A stretch of DNA of 24,054 bases from M0108 sp044228695 (GCA_044228695.1 JBGAUK010000057.1:1-24054), one strand, 5' to 3'. Counted from the first letter of the stretch, positions 15,523 through 23,837 are shown. Numbers and translations: made by a program. The notes: generated by a model from the letters alone, not told the origin.

Positions 15523-16071
15523 TCAAACCCTGGCCTGGGACGAAAGATGCTTGTAAATGGTATGGATCCGCTGCAAATCCGTCTCGCTTAGCAGCGGATC
15601 TATAGTCCGCGCCACCTCGTCCTGAATCGCGGTCCAGTCCTCTTCCTTCAACACCCGACGGGCTAGAGGAAAGGCCTCGGCCTCTTCGAGGTCGAGGTGA
15701 GCGCGCAGGGTCGTAACCATTTCCCGACCGTAGGCCTCGATCTGATCCCGACGCTGAACCTCCTCGTTGATGACCCCGTCGACGGCTTGGCGGAAATTGT
15801 GGGTCATCTCGTTCAGGGCCTGATGCTGGCGCGTGAGGACATCCAGGTAGCCCTGGTGCTGACCCGCCAGGCGGAGACGCTCACGGATCAACTCCTCCAT
15901 CGGGTGGTGGATCTGGTCCGAATACTCCTCCATGTACTGCAGCAATTCGCTGAGGATTTCGTAGTCCGGTTCCCGGCCGTCGTGAAACCTGGCCAGAATA
16001 CCGTCCAACAGGTCGAGCAACTGGCTGATCTGCTTGTGCTCATGATGGAGGCGATCAAGTACTTGCGTCAT
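15523..16071 (-). CDS. Hemerythrin-like (HHE) domain protein
   Basis: 182 residues, all-helical. Putative diiron ligands follow the HHE pattern: H12 (HEHKQI), H55/H56 with E59/E60 (IHHPMEE), H83 and E88 (RQHQALNEM), then H125 with E129/E130 (AHLDLEEAEAF). Such proteins bind oxygen or NO, or act in iron or redox sensing; the specific role is unknown. A C-terminal extension (about 145-182) is beyond the four-helix bundle. It is downstream of the potassium channel gene on the same strand (gap 124 bases), so co-transcription is possible. The ribosome-binding site is weak, with AGGA about 10 bases before the ATG. Confidence 0.9.
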   Translation of the reverse strand: MTQVLDRLHHEHKQISQLLDLLDGILARFHDGREPDYEILSELLQYMEEYSDQIHHPMEELIRERLRLAGQHQGYLDVLTRQHQALNEMTHNFRQAVDGVINEEVQRRDQIEAYGREMVTTLRAHLDLEEAEAFPLARRVLKEEDWTAIQDEVARTIDPLLSETDLQRIHTIYKHLSSQARV

Positions 16072-16195
16072 GGGTCATAGTCCTCTTCAAATGGATGCAG
16101 GCTCCAACGGCTCGGCCAGCATGACGGGAAAATAGTCAAGGCTTAGTATGGCATAGTTGGACTCGGGTAGCGCCAATGGCCACCCTGGGCATGGC

Positions 16196-17920
16196 TTATA
16201 TCCTCTGGCCAGCCAGCGATTTGACCCGCCCCGAGAGCCAATGCCAGAGGGTCCCCTCGGGAGAACAGGCACCCGTGAGGACATAGTTGAGGGAGTGGAC
16301 GTTCTGCAGGGTCCAGCCCAGGCGAGAGCGGCCCCGGGGACGGCCGCACAGCAGCAAGCGATCGCCAGGGCCGATTCGACGATCCCGGGGTGGCAAGAGT
16401 TCGCGCCCCTCGCCTTGGACTAGCAGCAAGGGAATGATGGGCAGGGTGTGTTCGCGGGCGCGGGGATCGCGCAAGAGGGTACCCAAGGTGACCTCTGCAC
16501 CCTGCCCTGTCATAACGCAGATGGCGTGGGCGCTTTCGTCATCGAAGGCAACCTCCCACACATCCGGCACCTGGTGGTCAACCAGGGCCAGGATGCGACT
16601 GACCAGTTCGCAAGACCAGGCGTGGTCCTGAAATCGAACCAGCTGCTCGAACTCCGTAAGCAGGGGAGTAACCAACAGGATGCGGATGCGGTCGGCAATG
16701 ATGGTGCTGGGGTGCATCACGATGTCGGCGCCCACCGCCCGGAAGAGTTCCTCGTTATCCTTGTGATTCTCCCGCACTACTATAAAGAGATTGGGGTTGA
16801 GGGTCCGTGCCGTCATCACAATCGAGAGGTTGTTGGCATCGTTATGGGTGCCCACCACCAGACCCACGGCGCGCCGCACGCCTGCCTGTTCCAGGGTATG
16901 GGCCTCGGTACCCCACCCCAGGACCAGGGGTATCCCTTCGGGCTTGCCGGTCAATTCCGGCGCGGCCTCCACCAACACCAAATCCATCCCCCGCGCCCCG
17001 AGATTGGCCGCGATCGCCTTGCCAAATCGCCCATAACCACAGATGACCCAGAGTCCCGTGGCGGGCGGCATATGGGGATCCGGGAGGGGTTCGCCCTGCA
17101 GGCCGGACAGCCAGTCCCGCATCAGGGTCAGGCAAGGCGTGGCGATAGCCATGGCCAGGTAGGCCCCAAAGATATCGAAAGGGTCGTAGATAAAGTCGGT
17201 GCCGAAGGAGGCCATATTGGCCTCCACCTCATGGGAGTCAGCGCGGCAGACGACCTTGACATCGGGGTGCATCAGCTTGGCGGCGATGGCGATCTTGAGG
17301 TTGGTCTCGTTAACGTCGGTCAACGCCACCACGGCCGCGCACAAGGGATGCTTGAGCCCCGCCTCCAACAGATGATGAGGCCGACGCGCGTCACCATGCA
17401 GGGCGGGCACATACTCGCGCAGATTTTCGAGCTGAAGCAGATCGACCCGTTCCTGGCGCTGATCGATCACCACCGCGTGCCGATTGCCATCGGTAATGGC
17501 CTGAACCAGGGCGCTACCCGTCTCCCCATAACCACAGACCAGGTAAAAGGGTTCCCGCATCCGTCGGATGCGCCGGGCAAAGCGCAACTCCGCCAGCGAG
17601 TGCTGAAAGGTCATGTCCTGGAGCAGGGCGATCAGAGTGCCGATGGAGTAGAACCAGCCCACCACCGTCAGATAGATGGCGATGGTGACCCAGGCGCGTT
17701 GGGCATCGGTAAAGGCATAGGGGATCTCGCCAAAGCCGATGGTGGTGGCGGTGTAGCTGAAGAAGTAGAAGGCATGGAAAAAATCCATGTGCCAGAGATT
17801 GCCCTCGGCATCCTGGCCTGGGATCAGCACCAGCCCCATGACGGAGACCGAGTAGATGATGATGAGGACGATCAGCGGGGCGCGCATGCGCCGGAAGATC
17901 AAGAAAGCGACGTTATCCAT
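16196..17920 (-). CDS. Two-helix potassium channel with tandem RCK (TrkA-N) domains
   Basis: 574 residues. Transmembrane helix 1 (about 14-33), a pore loop with filter T59-I-G-F-G63 (variant of TVGYG) and helix 2 (about 75-98) form a two-helix K+ channel. Cytoplasmic RCK domain 1 starts at VCGYGETGSALV (about 128) and binds nucleotide via GxGxxG; RCK 2 begins at VICGYGRFGKAIA (about 293). The C-terminus (about 440-550) resembles TrkA-C modules (PDVWEVAFDDES, RIGPGDRLLLCGRP). It probably gates K+ flux by ligand or nucleotide binding. It lies 94 bases downstream of a DUF6394-type membrane protein gene on the same strand. Start ATG 17920 lacks a good ribosome-binding site, so coupling to upstream translation is possible. 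Confidence 0.92.
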   Translation of the reverse strand: MDNVAFLIFRRMRAPLIVLIIIYSVSVMGLVLIPGQDAEGNLWHMDFFHAFYFFSYTATTIGFGEIPYAFTDAQRAWVTIAIYLTVVGWFYSIGTLIALLQDMTFQHSLAELRFARRIRRMREPFYLVCGYGETGSALVQAITDGNRHAVVIDQRQERVDLLQLENLREYVPALHGDARRPHHLLEAGLKHPLCAAVVALTDVNETNLKIAIAAKLMHPDVKVVCRADSHEVEANMASFGTDFIYDPFDIFGAYLAMAIATPCLTLMRDWLSGLQGEPLPDPHMPPATGLWVICGYGRFGKAIAANLGARGMDLVLVEAAPELTGKPEGIPLVLGWGTEAHTLEQAGVRRAVGLVVGTHNDANNLSIVMTARTLNPNLFIVVRENHKDNEELFRAVGADIVMHPSTIIADRIRILLVTPLLTEFEQLVRFQDHAWSCELVSRILALVDHQVPDVWEVAFDDESAHAICVMTGQGAEVTLGTLLRDPRAREHTLPIIPLLLVQGEGRELLPPRDRRIGPGDRLLLCGRPRGRSRLGWTLQNVHSLNYVLTGACSPEGTLWHWLSGRVKSLAGQRI

Positions 17921-18014
17921 GGGAATCAGTCAACCCTATGGCATATCCAGGGGCCCCGCACCGGCCACGGGGTGGGCGGGCTTGCCTTAACCAGGCCCCT
18001 TGGGGGGCCGCGCA

Positions 18015-18398
18015 TTAGCGCCGCAGCATGACGGTTTCGATGACCAGCAGCACAACCGAGATGACATTGGCGATCATGGCGCCGCCGCTAAGGGAGACGA
18101 TGCTGGCGGTAACCCCAGGCGTCAGGCCCGTCGCCGCGACATGCACCGCCACCGCCCAGACGACAACGGCGGCAATGAGTTGGAGCATGGCCGCCAGGCT
18201 GGTGGCCAGGAGTACGGCCCCCAACTGGGTGCGGTCTCCAAACTTAAGCACGGTGGCGATCGCGTTCACGACCAGGGTGGCAAAGAGTTCCCAGACATGG
18301 TGATGCTCGGGATTGTCCACATCGCCGACAAAAAACCCAAAGTTAAGGGTCAGTGCCAGGACGATGAAGAAGCCAAAGACGACCTTTTCAGGATTCAT
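18015..18398 (-). CDS. DUF6394-type four-helix membrane protein
   Basis: 127 residues from ATG 18398, with hydrophobic segments near 4-24, 35-50, 58-85 and 95-122. Distinctive stretches are VFGFFIVLALTLNFGFFVGD, a His cluster DNPEHHHVWELFA, VLKFGDRTQLGAVLLATSLAA and SLSGGAMIANVISVVLL. I recall this pattern as DUF6394, a family with no known function. The frame is open 45 codons upstream, but that part is not membrane-like and lacks the family pattern. CCAGGT precedes the ATG at about 8 bases. Its position directly upstream of the K+ channel gene suggests a shared role, for example as a partner subunit, which is inference. Confidence 0.85.
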   Translation of the reverse strand: MNPEKVVFGFFIVLALTLNFGFFVGDVDNPEHHHVWELFATLVVNAIATVLKFGDRTQLGAVLLATSLAAMLQLIAAVVVWAVAVHVAATGLTPGVTASIVSLSGGAMIANVISVVLLVIETVMLRR

Positions 18399-18618
18399 GG
18401 GGATACCTGGCCTGGGACTGGGGGAAGCACCGCCCTCCCCCATCCTGGGTGAATGGCGCGCGGGGTGAGGAATTATCCCCCCCAAGCCGGGGCAGGTAAA
18501 GAAACCGTAAACGACGTGATGGGCGAGGCTCATCGCCCCTGGCCCCCGCCAAGGCCTGGCATCATCCTTGCCGTCTATTGCCCACTTGGAGGGGCCCTAG
18601 CTGGCCTGCCTTCAACCC

Positions 18619-18649
18619 GGCCAGACACTCGGCCAGACACTCGGCCAGA
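18619..18649. repeat. Short tandem 12-base repeat, 2.6 copies
   Basis: The unit GGCCAGACACTC is present at 18619-18630 and 18631-18642, then seven bases of a third copy (18643-18649). It lies in the 261-base gap between the topB stop (18660) and the DUF6394 gene. No terminator or other gene was found in the gap. The repeat looks like slippage and could vary between strains. Confidence 0.8.
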
Positions 18650-18659
18650 TTGCGGTCCC

Positions 18660-21224
18660 TTAGGCCGGATTTTCCAGTCCGGGAGGGTCCTCGTCCGCTA
18701 CAAAATCCAGGACGACCCGCCAGTGCCCATCCAGACGCAGATGGGCGTCGAGTTGGGCGCCACCGCCATCGCTGAAGCCTGGGATCACTCCGGTGCGACC
18801 GGTGGCAATGAGGCGGTGGATCTCAGCCGGGGTCAGCAAGCGCCCGGCGACCTCCTTCCAGACCACGAAGTCGCAGCCTTCCCGATAGCGGTCGCAACCA
18901 AAGCCCCGGCGGCCCTCGATGATGCGACCCATGCCGCACTTGGGACAGGTCAGGGGCCCCAGGGGGAACCCGGCCTCAGCCGCGGGCGCCTCTGGGCCGC
19001 TCCCGACCGCGCCTGGTGGAGGCGCCACGGAGGACGGGGAGGGGACGCGCTCCACGGACGATCCCTCGAAATCGAAGGCGACCCTGCCATCCTGATCCAA
19101 CTTCAAGCGAGCCGCAAAGGGCCTTCCGGTCTTGGCGACGAAGCCCTCGACCCTAGCCGTCCGCCCCTCCGCCAACAGTTGCCGGATCGTAGCCTTATCG
19201 AGCTTGAGTCCCGCCAGGGTCTTCCAGAGCGTCAGGCCGCAACCCTCGGTATAACGACTGCAGCCGAAGGCCTTGGCGGTTTCCAGCACCCTACCCTGCT
19301 TACAAAGAGGACAGAGGCCCAGATCCGTGGCGCGCGCCGGCGGGGCCTGCCGCGACCCGCCGCGCTTACCCCTGGGCTGGCCAGGTCCCGCGGCGGCCGC
19401 CTGCGCCGGGGTCAAGGCCGCGCCCTGGGTCACGACGGGGATGAGCTGACGCACCCAGGCGACGATATCGCGATAAAAGTCCTCGGCCTGGCCTTGACCC
19501 TGCTCCACATCCTTGAGCCGCTGCTCCCAACTCGCCGTCAGCTCCGGGCTACGCAGGGGCTCCGCCACCAGACCGATGAGGGCCAGGCCCTTGGCGGTCG
19601 CCCGCAGTTGTTTCCGCTGGCGCTCCACATAGCCGCTCCGAATGAGCTTTTCGATGATGGCGGCGCGGGTGGCGGGCGTACCCAGGCCGGACTCCTTCAT
19701 GGCCGATGCCAGGGCATCGTCCTCGATCTCGCGCCCGGCGCTCTTCATGGCCGCCAGCAGGGTTGCGTCATCGTAGGGGCGTGGGGGCTGGGTCTCCTTT
19801 TCCACGACCTCCAGGCCGGTGACCTGGACCCCTTGACCAGTGGCCAGGAGCGGCAGGACAACCTCCTCGTTCTCGCCCCCCGCCATGACACGCCGGGGGG
19901 GCTCCACCCGCTTCCAGCCGGGATCCAGGACCCGGGAACCACGGGCGACAAAGTCGGCGCCACCGATATCCAGGATGACATGAGTTTCCTCCACCAGCTC
20001 ATCGGGCAGGAAGATGGCGACAAAGCGCGCCACCACCAGTTCGAAGACCCGTCGCGCCGCCTCCGGCAGCAGGGCGGGGGCGCGCTTGCCAGTGGGCAGG
20101 ATGGCGTGATGGTCCGTGAGCTTGGTGCTGTCCACATAGGCCTTGCCGAGTTGGAGGCCGGCCGCCAGACGCTGGCTCGCCTCGGCCGCCAGGGGGTGTT
20201 CCAGGCCGGTGAGGATTTCCGGGAGCAGGGGTAACATATCCTCGCCGATATGGCGACTCTCGGTGCGCGGGTAGCTGATGAGCTTGTAGGTCTCGTAGAG
20301 GGCCTGAGCCTGATCCAGGACCTGGGCGGCCGTGAGGCCAAAGCGGCGGTTGGCGTCCCGCTGCAGGTTGGTGAGGTCGTAGAGGGGCGGTGGTCGATTA
20401 TGGCGCACCTTTCGGTCAACCCGCTTCACCCGACCCTGGGTATGGGGCGCCAGTTCCCGCTGGAGGCGCTCCGCCTCGGCCCGCTTGTCGAGGCGGGTCT
20501 CGCCATCCCGGCAATAGCGAGCGTTGAAGCCCTCCGCCATGGTCGCCACTAATTCATAAAAAACAGCCTTGACGAAGCCGCCGATGGCGTGATCACGGGC
20601 GACGATCATGGCCAAGGTCGGCGTCTGGACCCGGCCGATGGTGCAAAGCACCCGGTTATGGACCGTGTAGGCGCGGGTGAGGTTCATCCCCACCAGCCAG
20701 TCCGCCTGAGCACGAGCCCGCGCGGCCTGGGCCAGGGGCTCGAAGGCCGCGCCAGGCTTGAGATGGGCGAAGCCCGCGCGGAGCGCCTCGTCGGTCAGGC
20801 TGGACACCCAGAGGCGTTGGACGGGCTTGCGGCAGTGGGCGAACTCGTAGATGAGGCGAAAGATGTTCTCGCCTTCGCGCCCGGCATCCGTGGCACAGAT
20901 GACGGCCTGGGTATCCGGGGCATTGAGCAGGCCCTGGACGATCTTTAACTGGCTGGCGGTGCGCGGGTCGGACCGCAATTGCCAGCGCTCCGGGATCATG
21001 GGTAGTTGAGCCAGGGACCAGCGCCCCGACCAGACGGTGCCGTAGTCATCCGGCTCGGCGAAATGGACCAGATGGCCCAGGGCCCAGGTGACGCGGTAGC
21101 CCTGACCCTCCAGGAAGCCCTCGCCCTTGCGCCCGGCCCCAAGAAGGCGGGCGATATCACGGGCGACGCTGGGCTTTTCGGCCAGGACGAGAATGGTCAA
21201 GGGAGATCCCGCGCGGCCACTCAA
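18660..21224 (-). CDS. topB: DNA topoisomerase III with two C-terminal zinc modules
   Basis: 854-residue type IA topoisomerase. A Toprim domain (LVLAEKPSVARDIA, about 12-25; ATDAGREGE, 111-119) precedes the catalytic core, with active-site Y318 in ISYPRTESRH and the GRVQTPTLAMIV motif (197-208). After a Gly/Arg-rich linker come two copies of a Toprim-associated C-terminal repeat, each with C-x2-C-x13-C-x6-C: C638, C641, C655, C662 and C760, C763, C777, C784. It decatenates DNA in the cytoplasm. Both candidate starts are TTG: 21224 overlaps the upstream stop (TTGA), while 21200 follows GGGA at 6 bases and begins at the conserved TILVLAEKP, so the mature start may be 21200 (846 residues). Third gene of the VWA/J-domain operon. 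Confidence 0.94.
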   Translation of the reverse strand: MSGRAGSPLTILVLAEKPSVARDIARLLGAGRKGEGFLEGQGYRVTWALGHLVHFAEPDDYGTVWSGRWSLAQLPMIPERWQLRSDPRTASQLKIVQGLLNAPDTQAVICATDAGREGENIFRLIYEFAHCRKPVQRLWVSSLTDEALRAGFAHLKPGAAFEPLAQAARARAQADWLVGMNLTRAYTVHNRVLCTIGRVQTPTLAMIVARDHAIGGFVKAVFYELVATMAEGFNARYCRDGETRLDKRAEAERLQRELAPHTQGRVKRVDRKVRHNRPPPLYDLTNLQRDANRRFGLTAAQVLDQAQALYETYKLISYPRTESRHIGEDMLPLLPEILTGLEHPLAAEASQRLAAGLQLGKAYVDSTKLTDHHAILPTGKRAPALLPEAARRVFELVVARFVAIFLPDELVEETHVILDIGGADFVARGSRVLDPGWKRVEPPRRVMAGGENEEVVLPLLATGQGVQVTGLEVVEKETQPPRPYDDATLLAAMKSAGREIEDDALASAMKESGLGTPATRAAIIEKLIRSGYVERQRKQLRATAKGLALIGLVAEPLRSPELTASWEQRLKDVEQGQGQAEDFYRDIVAWVRQLIPVVTQGAALTPAQAAAAGPGQPRGKRGGSRQAPPARATDLGLCPLCKQGRVLETAKAFGCSRYTEGCGLTLWKTLAGLKLDKATIRQLLAEGRTARVEGFVAKTGRPFAARLKLDQDGRVAFDFEGSSVERVPSPSSVAPPPGAVGSGPEAPAAEAGFPLGPLTCPKCGMGRIIEGRRGFGCDRYREGCDFVVWKEVAGRLLTPAEIHRLIATGRTGVIPGFSDGGGAQLDAHLRLDGHWRVVLDFVADEDPPGLENPA

Positions 21225-21982
21225 TCGTCCAGCAGAACGCGTTTGGCCTCGTTGATCTTGGCTGCCAGATAGTCGGACCCCCCCCGATCCGGGTGCAATC
21301 GCTGCATCAGACGGCGATGGGCGTCACGGATAACCGCAGGGTCTGCCCCCGCCGCCAGGCCCAACACGGCCAGGGCCTCCTCCGGATTCATGGGGCCGCT
21401 GCTCGCCTGAGCCTGGGGGCCACCGGGCGCGGTCTGGCGCCACTCCTCGCCCAGGGTTCTATCCAGGTAGGCCTCCAGCAGGCTGGCCGACTGGACATCC
21501 TCGCGACGACAAAGGTCCAGGAGACGCAAGAGGGCCTCCCGCGCCAACTCGGAAAGTCGTTGCCCCTGATATTCACCCTCCAGAATCAGGCCATCCATAT
21601 CCCCGCTGGCGTGATCCAGGGTCATTTCAAGAAAGCGGGTGCGAATCGAGGAGGTTTGACCCGCCGGACCCGACGCCCCGGCCTGGGCGGCGCCCCCGGC
21701 GAGCCCGCCCAGGCCGAGTGAGCGCAACGTCTGACGGATAGCCGGCAACATCAGCAGGAGATTGATACCGCGCATGGCCACGGGGATGGCGGCGGCCAGG
21801 GCGGCAAAGAGGGGATTGAGGCGCCCCGTCAAGGCCAAGGCGGCGAGAAGGCCCATGAGGCCCCACAGGGCCCCCTGTCGTAACCGCCGGGAAACCTGGG
21901 CGGTGGGTGTCTTGCGGAACCAGTGGAGGAACCAGACAAAACCGGCAACCAGCAGGACGAGGAGGAGCAATCGCCCGGCCAT
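21221..21982 (-). CDS. Membrane-anchored protein with C-terminal J domain
   Basis: 253 residues. N-terminal hydrophobic segments (about 3-20 and 37-68, with a short break) anchor it, followed by a Gly/Ala-rich linker, a helical middle (about 115-185, SELAREALLRLLDLCRREDV) and a C-terminal J domain (about 198-253) with the HPD motif at 230-232 (RLHPDRGGSDYLAAKINEAK). The layout resembles TIM14/Pam18-like or DjlA-like J proteins that recruit a DnaK-type ATPase to a membrane. No zinc-finger region is present. It starts 3 bases after the VWA stop and overlaps the topB TTG by 4 bases, so all three genes appear translationally coupled. The partner chaperone is not in this window. Confidence 0.88.
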   Translation of the reverse strand: MAGRLLLLVLLVAGFVWFLHWFRKTPTAQVSRRLRQGALWGLMGLLAALALTGRLNPLFAALAAAIPVAMRGINLLLMLPAIRQTLRSLGLGGLAGGAAQAGASGPAGQTSSIRTRFLEMTLDHASGDMDGLILEGEYQGQRLSELAREALLRLLDLCRREDVQSASLLEAYLDRTLGEEWRQTAPGGPQAQASSGPMNPEEALAVLGLAAGADPAVIRDAHRRLMQRLHPDRGGSDYLAAKINEAKRVLLDD

Positions 21983-21985
21983 GGA

Positions 21986-22696
21986 TCAGCCCCGGCGCAG
22001 GCCTTGGGTCAGGCGCAGGACCGCGCCGCCACGCCGGCGGCCGAAATCCTCCAGGGCGCGGCGGCCGCCCGCCGCGAAGATGGCGACGGCGCTGAGCAAG
22101 TCGCGCAGCACCTCGGGGCTATGGACATCAAAGGGGCACCAAGCCCCACCGCTCAGACTGGCAATGGCGCGCAGGGTCTGTTCCGCCTGTGGATCACGTC
22201 CCTCCTGGAAGACGAAGACCGGTAACCCCAGGAGGCCGAGTTGGCCGGCGAGTTCGGCGAGCCGCGCCGGCTCCTCTTCCATGGCATCGCCGACCAGGAC
22301 CAGGGCATCCACCTTGCCGTGCTTACACTCCTCCAGGGCATGTTCCAGGACGCGGCCGATCTGCGTCAGACCCGCCGAGCAAGAGACGCGGGTCATGCGC
22401 CCGAGCAATTCCCGGGCCTGGTCACACCAGGGCGAGGCCTCGAAGTCAAGGAAGCCACCAAAGTGGCAGAGTTGCACGGATAGCCCCCCCAGGTTGGCCG
22501 TCTCGCTGAACATGGAAGCTTGGATGGCGGAGGCCTGGTCCCAGGTCGGCTCGCGGCTGGCGGTAGCGTCCATGGCGAAAATCAGCCGCCCGCGCCGCCC
22601 CCCGGGACGCGGGGGAGCGGCCTCCAGCTTGCGGAGAAAGGCCGCTACCTCGCCATCACCGGCGAGGGGATGCAGATCTCGACGGTCGCTGGGCAT
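21986..22696 (-). CDS. Compact VWA-domain protein
   Basis: 236 residues. An intact MIDAS metal site can be traced: D43-A-T45-A-S47 (FAMDATASRE), T111 in GLTQIG and D137 in LVLVGDAMEEE. The domain spans about 36-205, and a short basic tail (RRALEDFGRRRGG) follows. There is no signal peptide or membrane helix, so it is predicted cytoplasmic. VWA proteins of this kind often act as metal-dependent protein-binding partners of AAA ATPases or chaperones; the target here is unknown. It is first in the operon with the J-domain and topoisomerase III genes. AGGA precedes the ATG at a short spacing. Confidence 0.88.
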   Translation of the reverse strand: MPSDRRDLHPLAGDGEVAAFLRKLEAAPPRPGGRRGRLIFAMDATASREPTWDQASAIQASMFSETANLGGLSVQLCHFGGFLDFEASPWCDQARELLGRMTRVSCSAGLTQIGRVLEHALEECKHGKVDALVLVGDAMEEEPARLAELAGQLGLLGLPVFVFQEGRDPQAEQTLRAIASLSGGAWCPFDVHSPEVLRDLLSAVAIFAAGGRRALEDFGRRRGGAVLRLTQGLRRG

Positions 22697-22825
22697 GGTT
22701 CCTCGGGGCGATCAATGAGAAGGGTAGTCAAGTAACTCGTATTTAATCAGTATGGGGGCATCCCGTGAAGACGCCAACCCCATCGGCGCGGAAGGAACAG
22801 TCCGAGAGGTGAGCCCCAGGATACC

Positions 22826-22859
22826 CCGAAAACAACAAAGGCGCTCGAGGGAGCGCCTT
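22826..22859 (-). terminator. Terminator of the H-NS-like gene
   Basis: Perfect 9-bp stem AAGGCGCTC (22838-22846) / GAGCGCCTT (22851-22859) with a GAGG loop. Read on the minus strand it is followed by TGTTGTTTTC (ending near 22827), a T-rich tail, 80 bases past the H-NS stop. The rest of the 242-base spacer upstream of the VWA gene has no other gene-like content; its promoter could not be pinned down. Confidence 0.7.
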
Positions 22860-22938
22860 GCCTGCATCCGCGAGGCCTGGGATGGCGGAAAATCGGCGGG
22901 AGTCAAGACGCCGATTTCCCTTGACAGCCATTCTCCAA

Positions 22939-23358
22939 TCAGGCTTCCACGACCTTGAGATAATTGGCCTTGAAGGCATCGCGATCACCCTTACTGGCGG
23001 GATCGTAACCCTGATCCTGCATCTTCTGCTTCATCCAGCCGGGAGTAGCCCCGCGGGAATAGACATTTTCGGCATTATCGGGATCGATATAGAGGGTACG
23101 CTGACGATTTCCCGCGCTGGCGCGACGCGGCGCGGCCACCGAACGAGCCGGACCGCGGCGCTTTCGGACGCCCAGCAAAGGAACGATGTCGGTCAGGGCA
23201 TAACCCTGTTCGGCAATCATATCCTTGATGGTTTGAGCCAATTCATATTTGGCCTGCTCTTTACGCTGCTCGAGAGCGGCGATGGCACTGAGTCGTTCCT
23301 GTTCGAGATCGGCGACAAGACGCTGGATCTCTTCATAGCTTAGGTTTTCTAATTCCAC
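22939..23358 (-). CDS. H-NS family DNA-binding protein
   Basis: 139-residue nucleoid-associated protein. A charged coiled-coil oligomerisation region (about 1-55, EEIQRLVADLEQERLSAIAALEQRKEQ) is joined by a basic linker (RKRRGPARSV, 65-74) to a C-terminal DNA-binding domain (about 88-139) with core SRGATPGWM (101-109), a variant of the H-NS GRGRxPxW loop. It silences or shapes AT-rich promoters and is probably autoregulated. The start is GTG 23358: AGGAG lies 7 bases upstream with a spacer of seven T residues. A promoter and terminator are both visible, so it is a monocistronic gene. Confidence 0.93.
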   Translation of the reverse strand: MELENLSYEEIQRLVADLEQERLSAIAALEQRKEQAKYELAQTIKDMIAEQGYALTDIVPLLGVRKRRGPARSVAAPRRASAGNRQRTLYIDPDNAENVYSRGATPGWMKQKMQDQGYDPASKGDRDAFKANYLKVVEA

Positions 23359-23432
23359 AAAAAAACTCCTAATGAGTGGGGAAGCAACATTGCATACCGC
23401 ATCGGTGAACTTGATACGGTAATAGGAAGGCT

Positions 23433-23460
23433 AATTTAAACCAAAAATTGTTAATGTCAA
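23433..23460 (-). promoter_or_regulatory. Sigma70-like promoter of the H-NS-like gene
   Basis: On the minus strand a perfect -35 TTGACA (complement of 23455-23460) is followed after 16 bases by TAAATT (complement of 23433-23438, 4 of 6). The predicted leader is about 67 bases before the GTG at 23358. The surrounding A+T tracts could bend DNA or bind H-NS. Confidence 0.6.
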
Positions 23461-23795
23461 CCGTTCGCGGAAACAACATCCTCATTAATAACACGCGGTG
23501 ATTTCCCGAGGCATACAAGCTGGCTATTTAAACTCAAGTCAAGCGCATTGTCGCGATACCCGCAAACTCATTCGCCCTCCCCAAATGATTTCAAGCCGCG
23601 GTGCCTTAGAGATCCCGCTCTACCCTGGTCACCAAGGGAGTTGGCGGGGGTAGCCAACCTTGACGCGAGACTGAACCTGCTGAACCCAGCCAGCAGGGAT
23701 AACACACACCCAAGCCGGGAAACCCCTCCCAGGCCGGCAATCCCGCAGGTGATCCAAAGGCGGCGGCACCCGACAAGCCCATCACGGCGCCTTTC

Positions 23796-23809
23796 TTGAC
23801 CAAGATCAA
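23796..23809 (+). promoter_or_regulatory. FNR/ANR-type binding site upstream of the nrdD-like gene
   Basis: TTGAC-CAAG-ATCAA matches the FNR consensus TTGAT-N4-ATCAA in 9 of 10 positions. Its centre (23802.5) is 41.5 bases upstream of the start predicted from the TATAAT at 23832-23837, which is the class II FNR activator position. It therefore predicts activation under low oxygen. Confidence 0.8.
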
Positions 23810-23831
23810 GAACACTACATATTGGGTTACA

Positions 23832-23837
23832 TATAAT
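23832..23837 (+). promoter_or_regulatory. -10 element of the nrdD-like promoter
   Basis: A perfect TATAAT in an AT-rich run. If transcription starts near 23844, the leader is about 33 bases to ATG 23877. No good -35 is visible, as expected for an activator-dependent promoter with the FNR box overlapping that region. Confidence 0.75.

Noticed and set aside
16448..18031. Long open frame on the plus strand (527 codons) opposite the potassium channel gene
   Set aside because: It is antisense to a clear channel gene, shows low-complexity His/Gln/Gly-rich composition typical of reverse frames in GC-rich DNA, and has no recognisable domain.
18453..20234. 593-codon plus-strand open frame opposite topB
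   Set aside because: It overlaps conserved topoisomerase sequence and has Gly/Arg/Leu/Gln-biased composition without family motifs; a reading-frame shadow.
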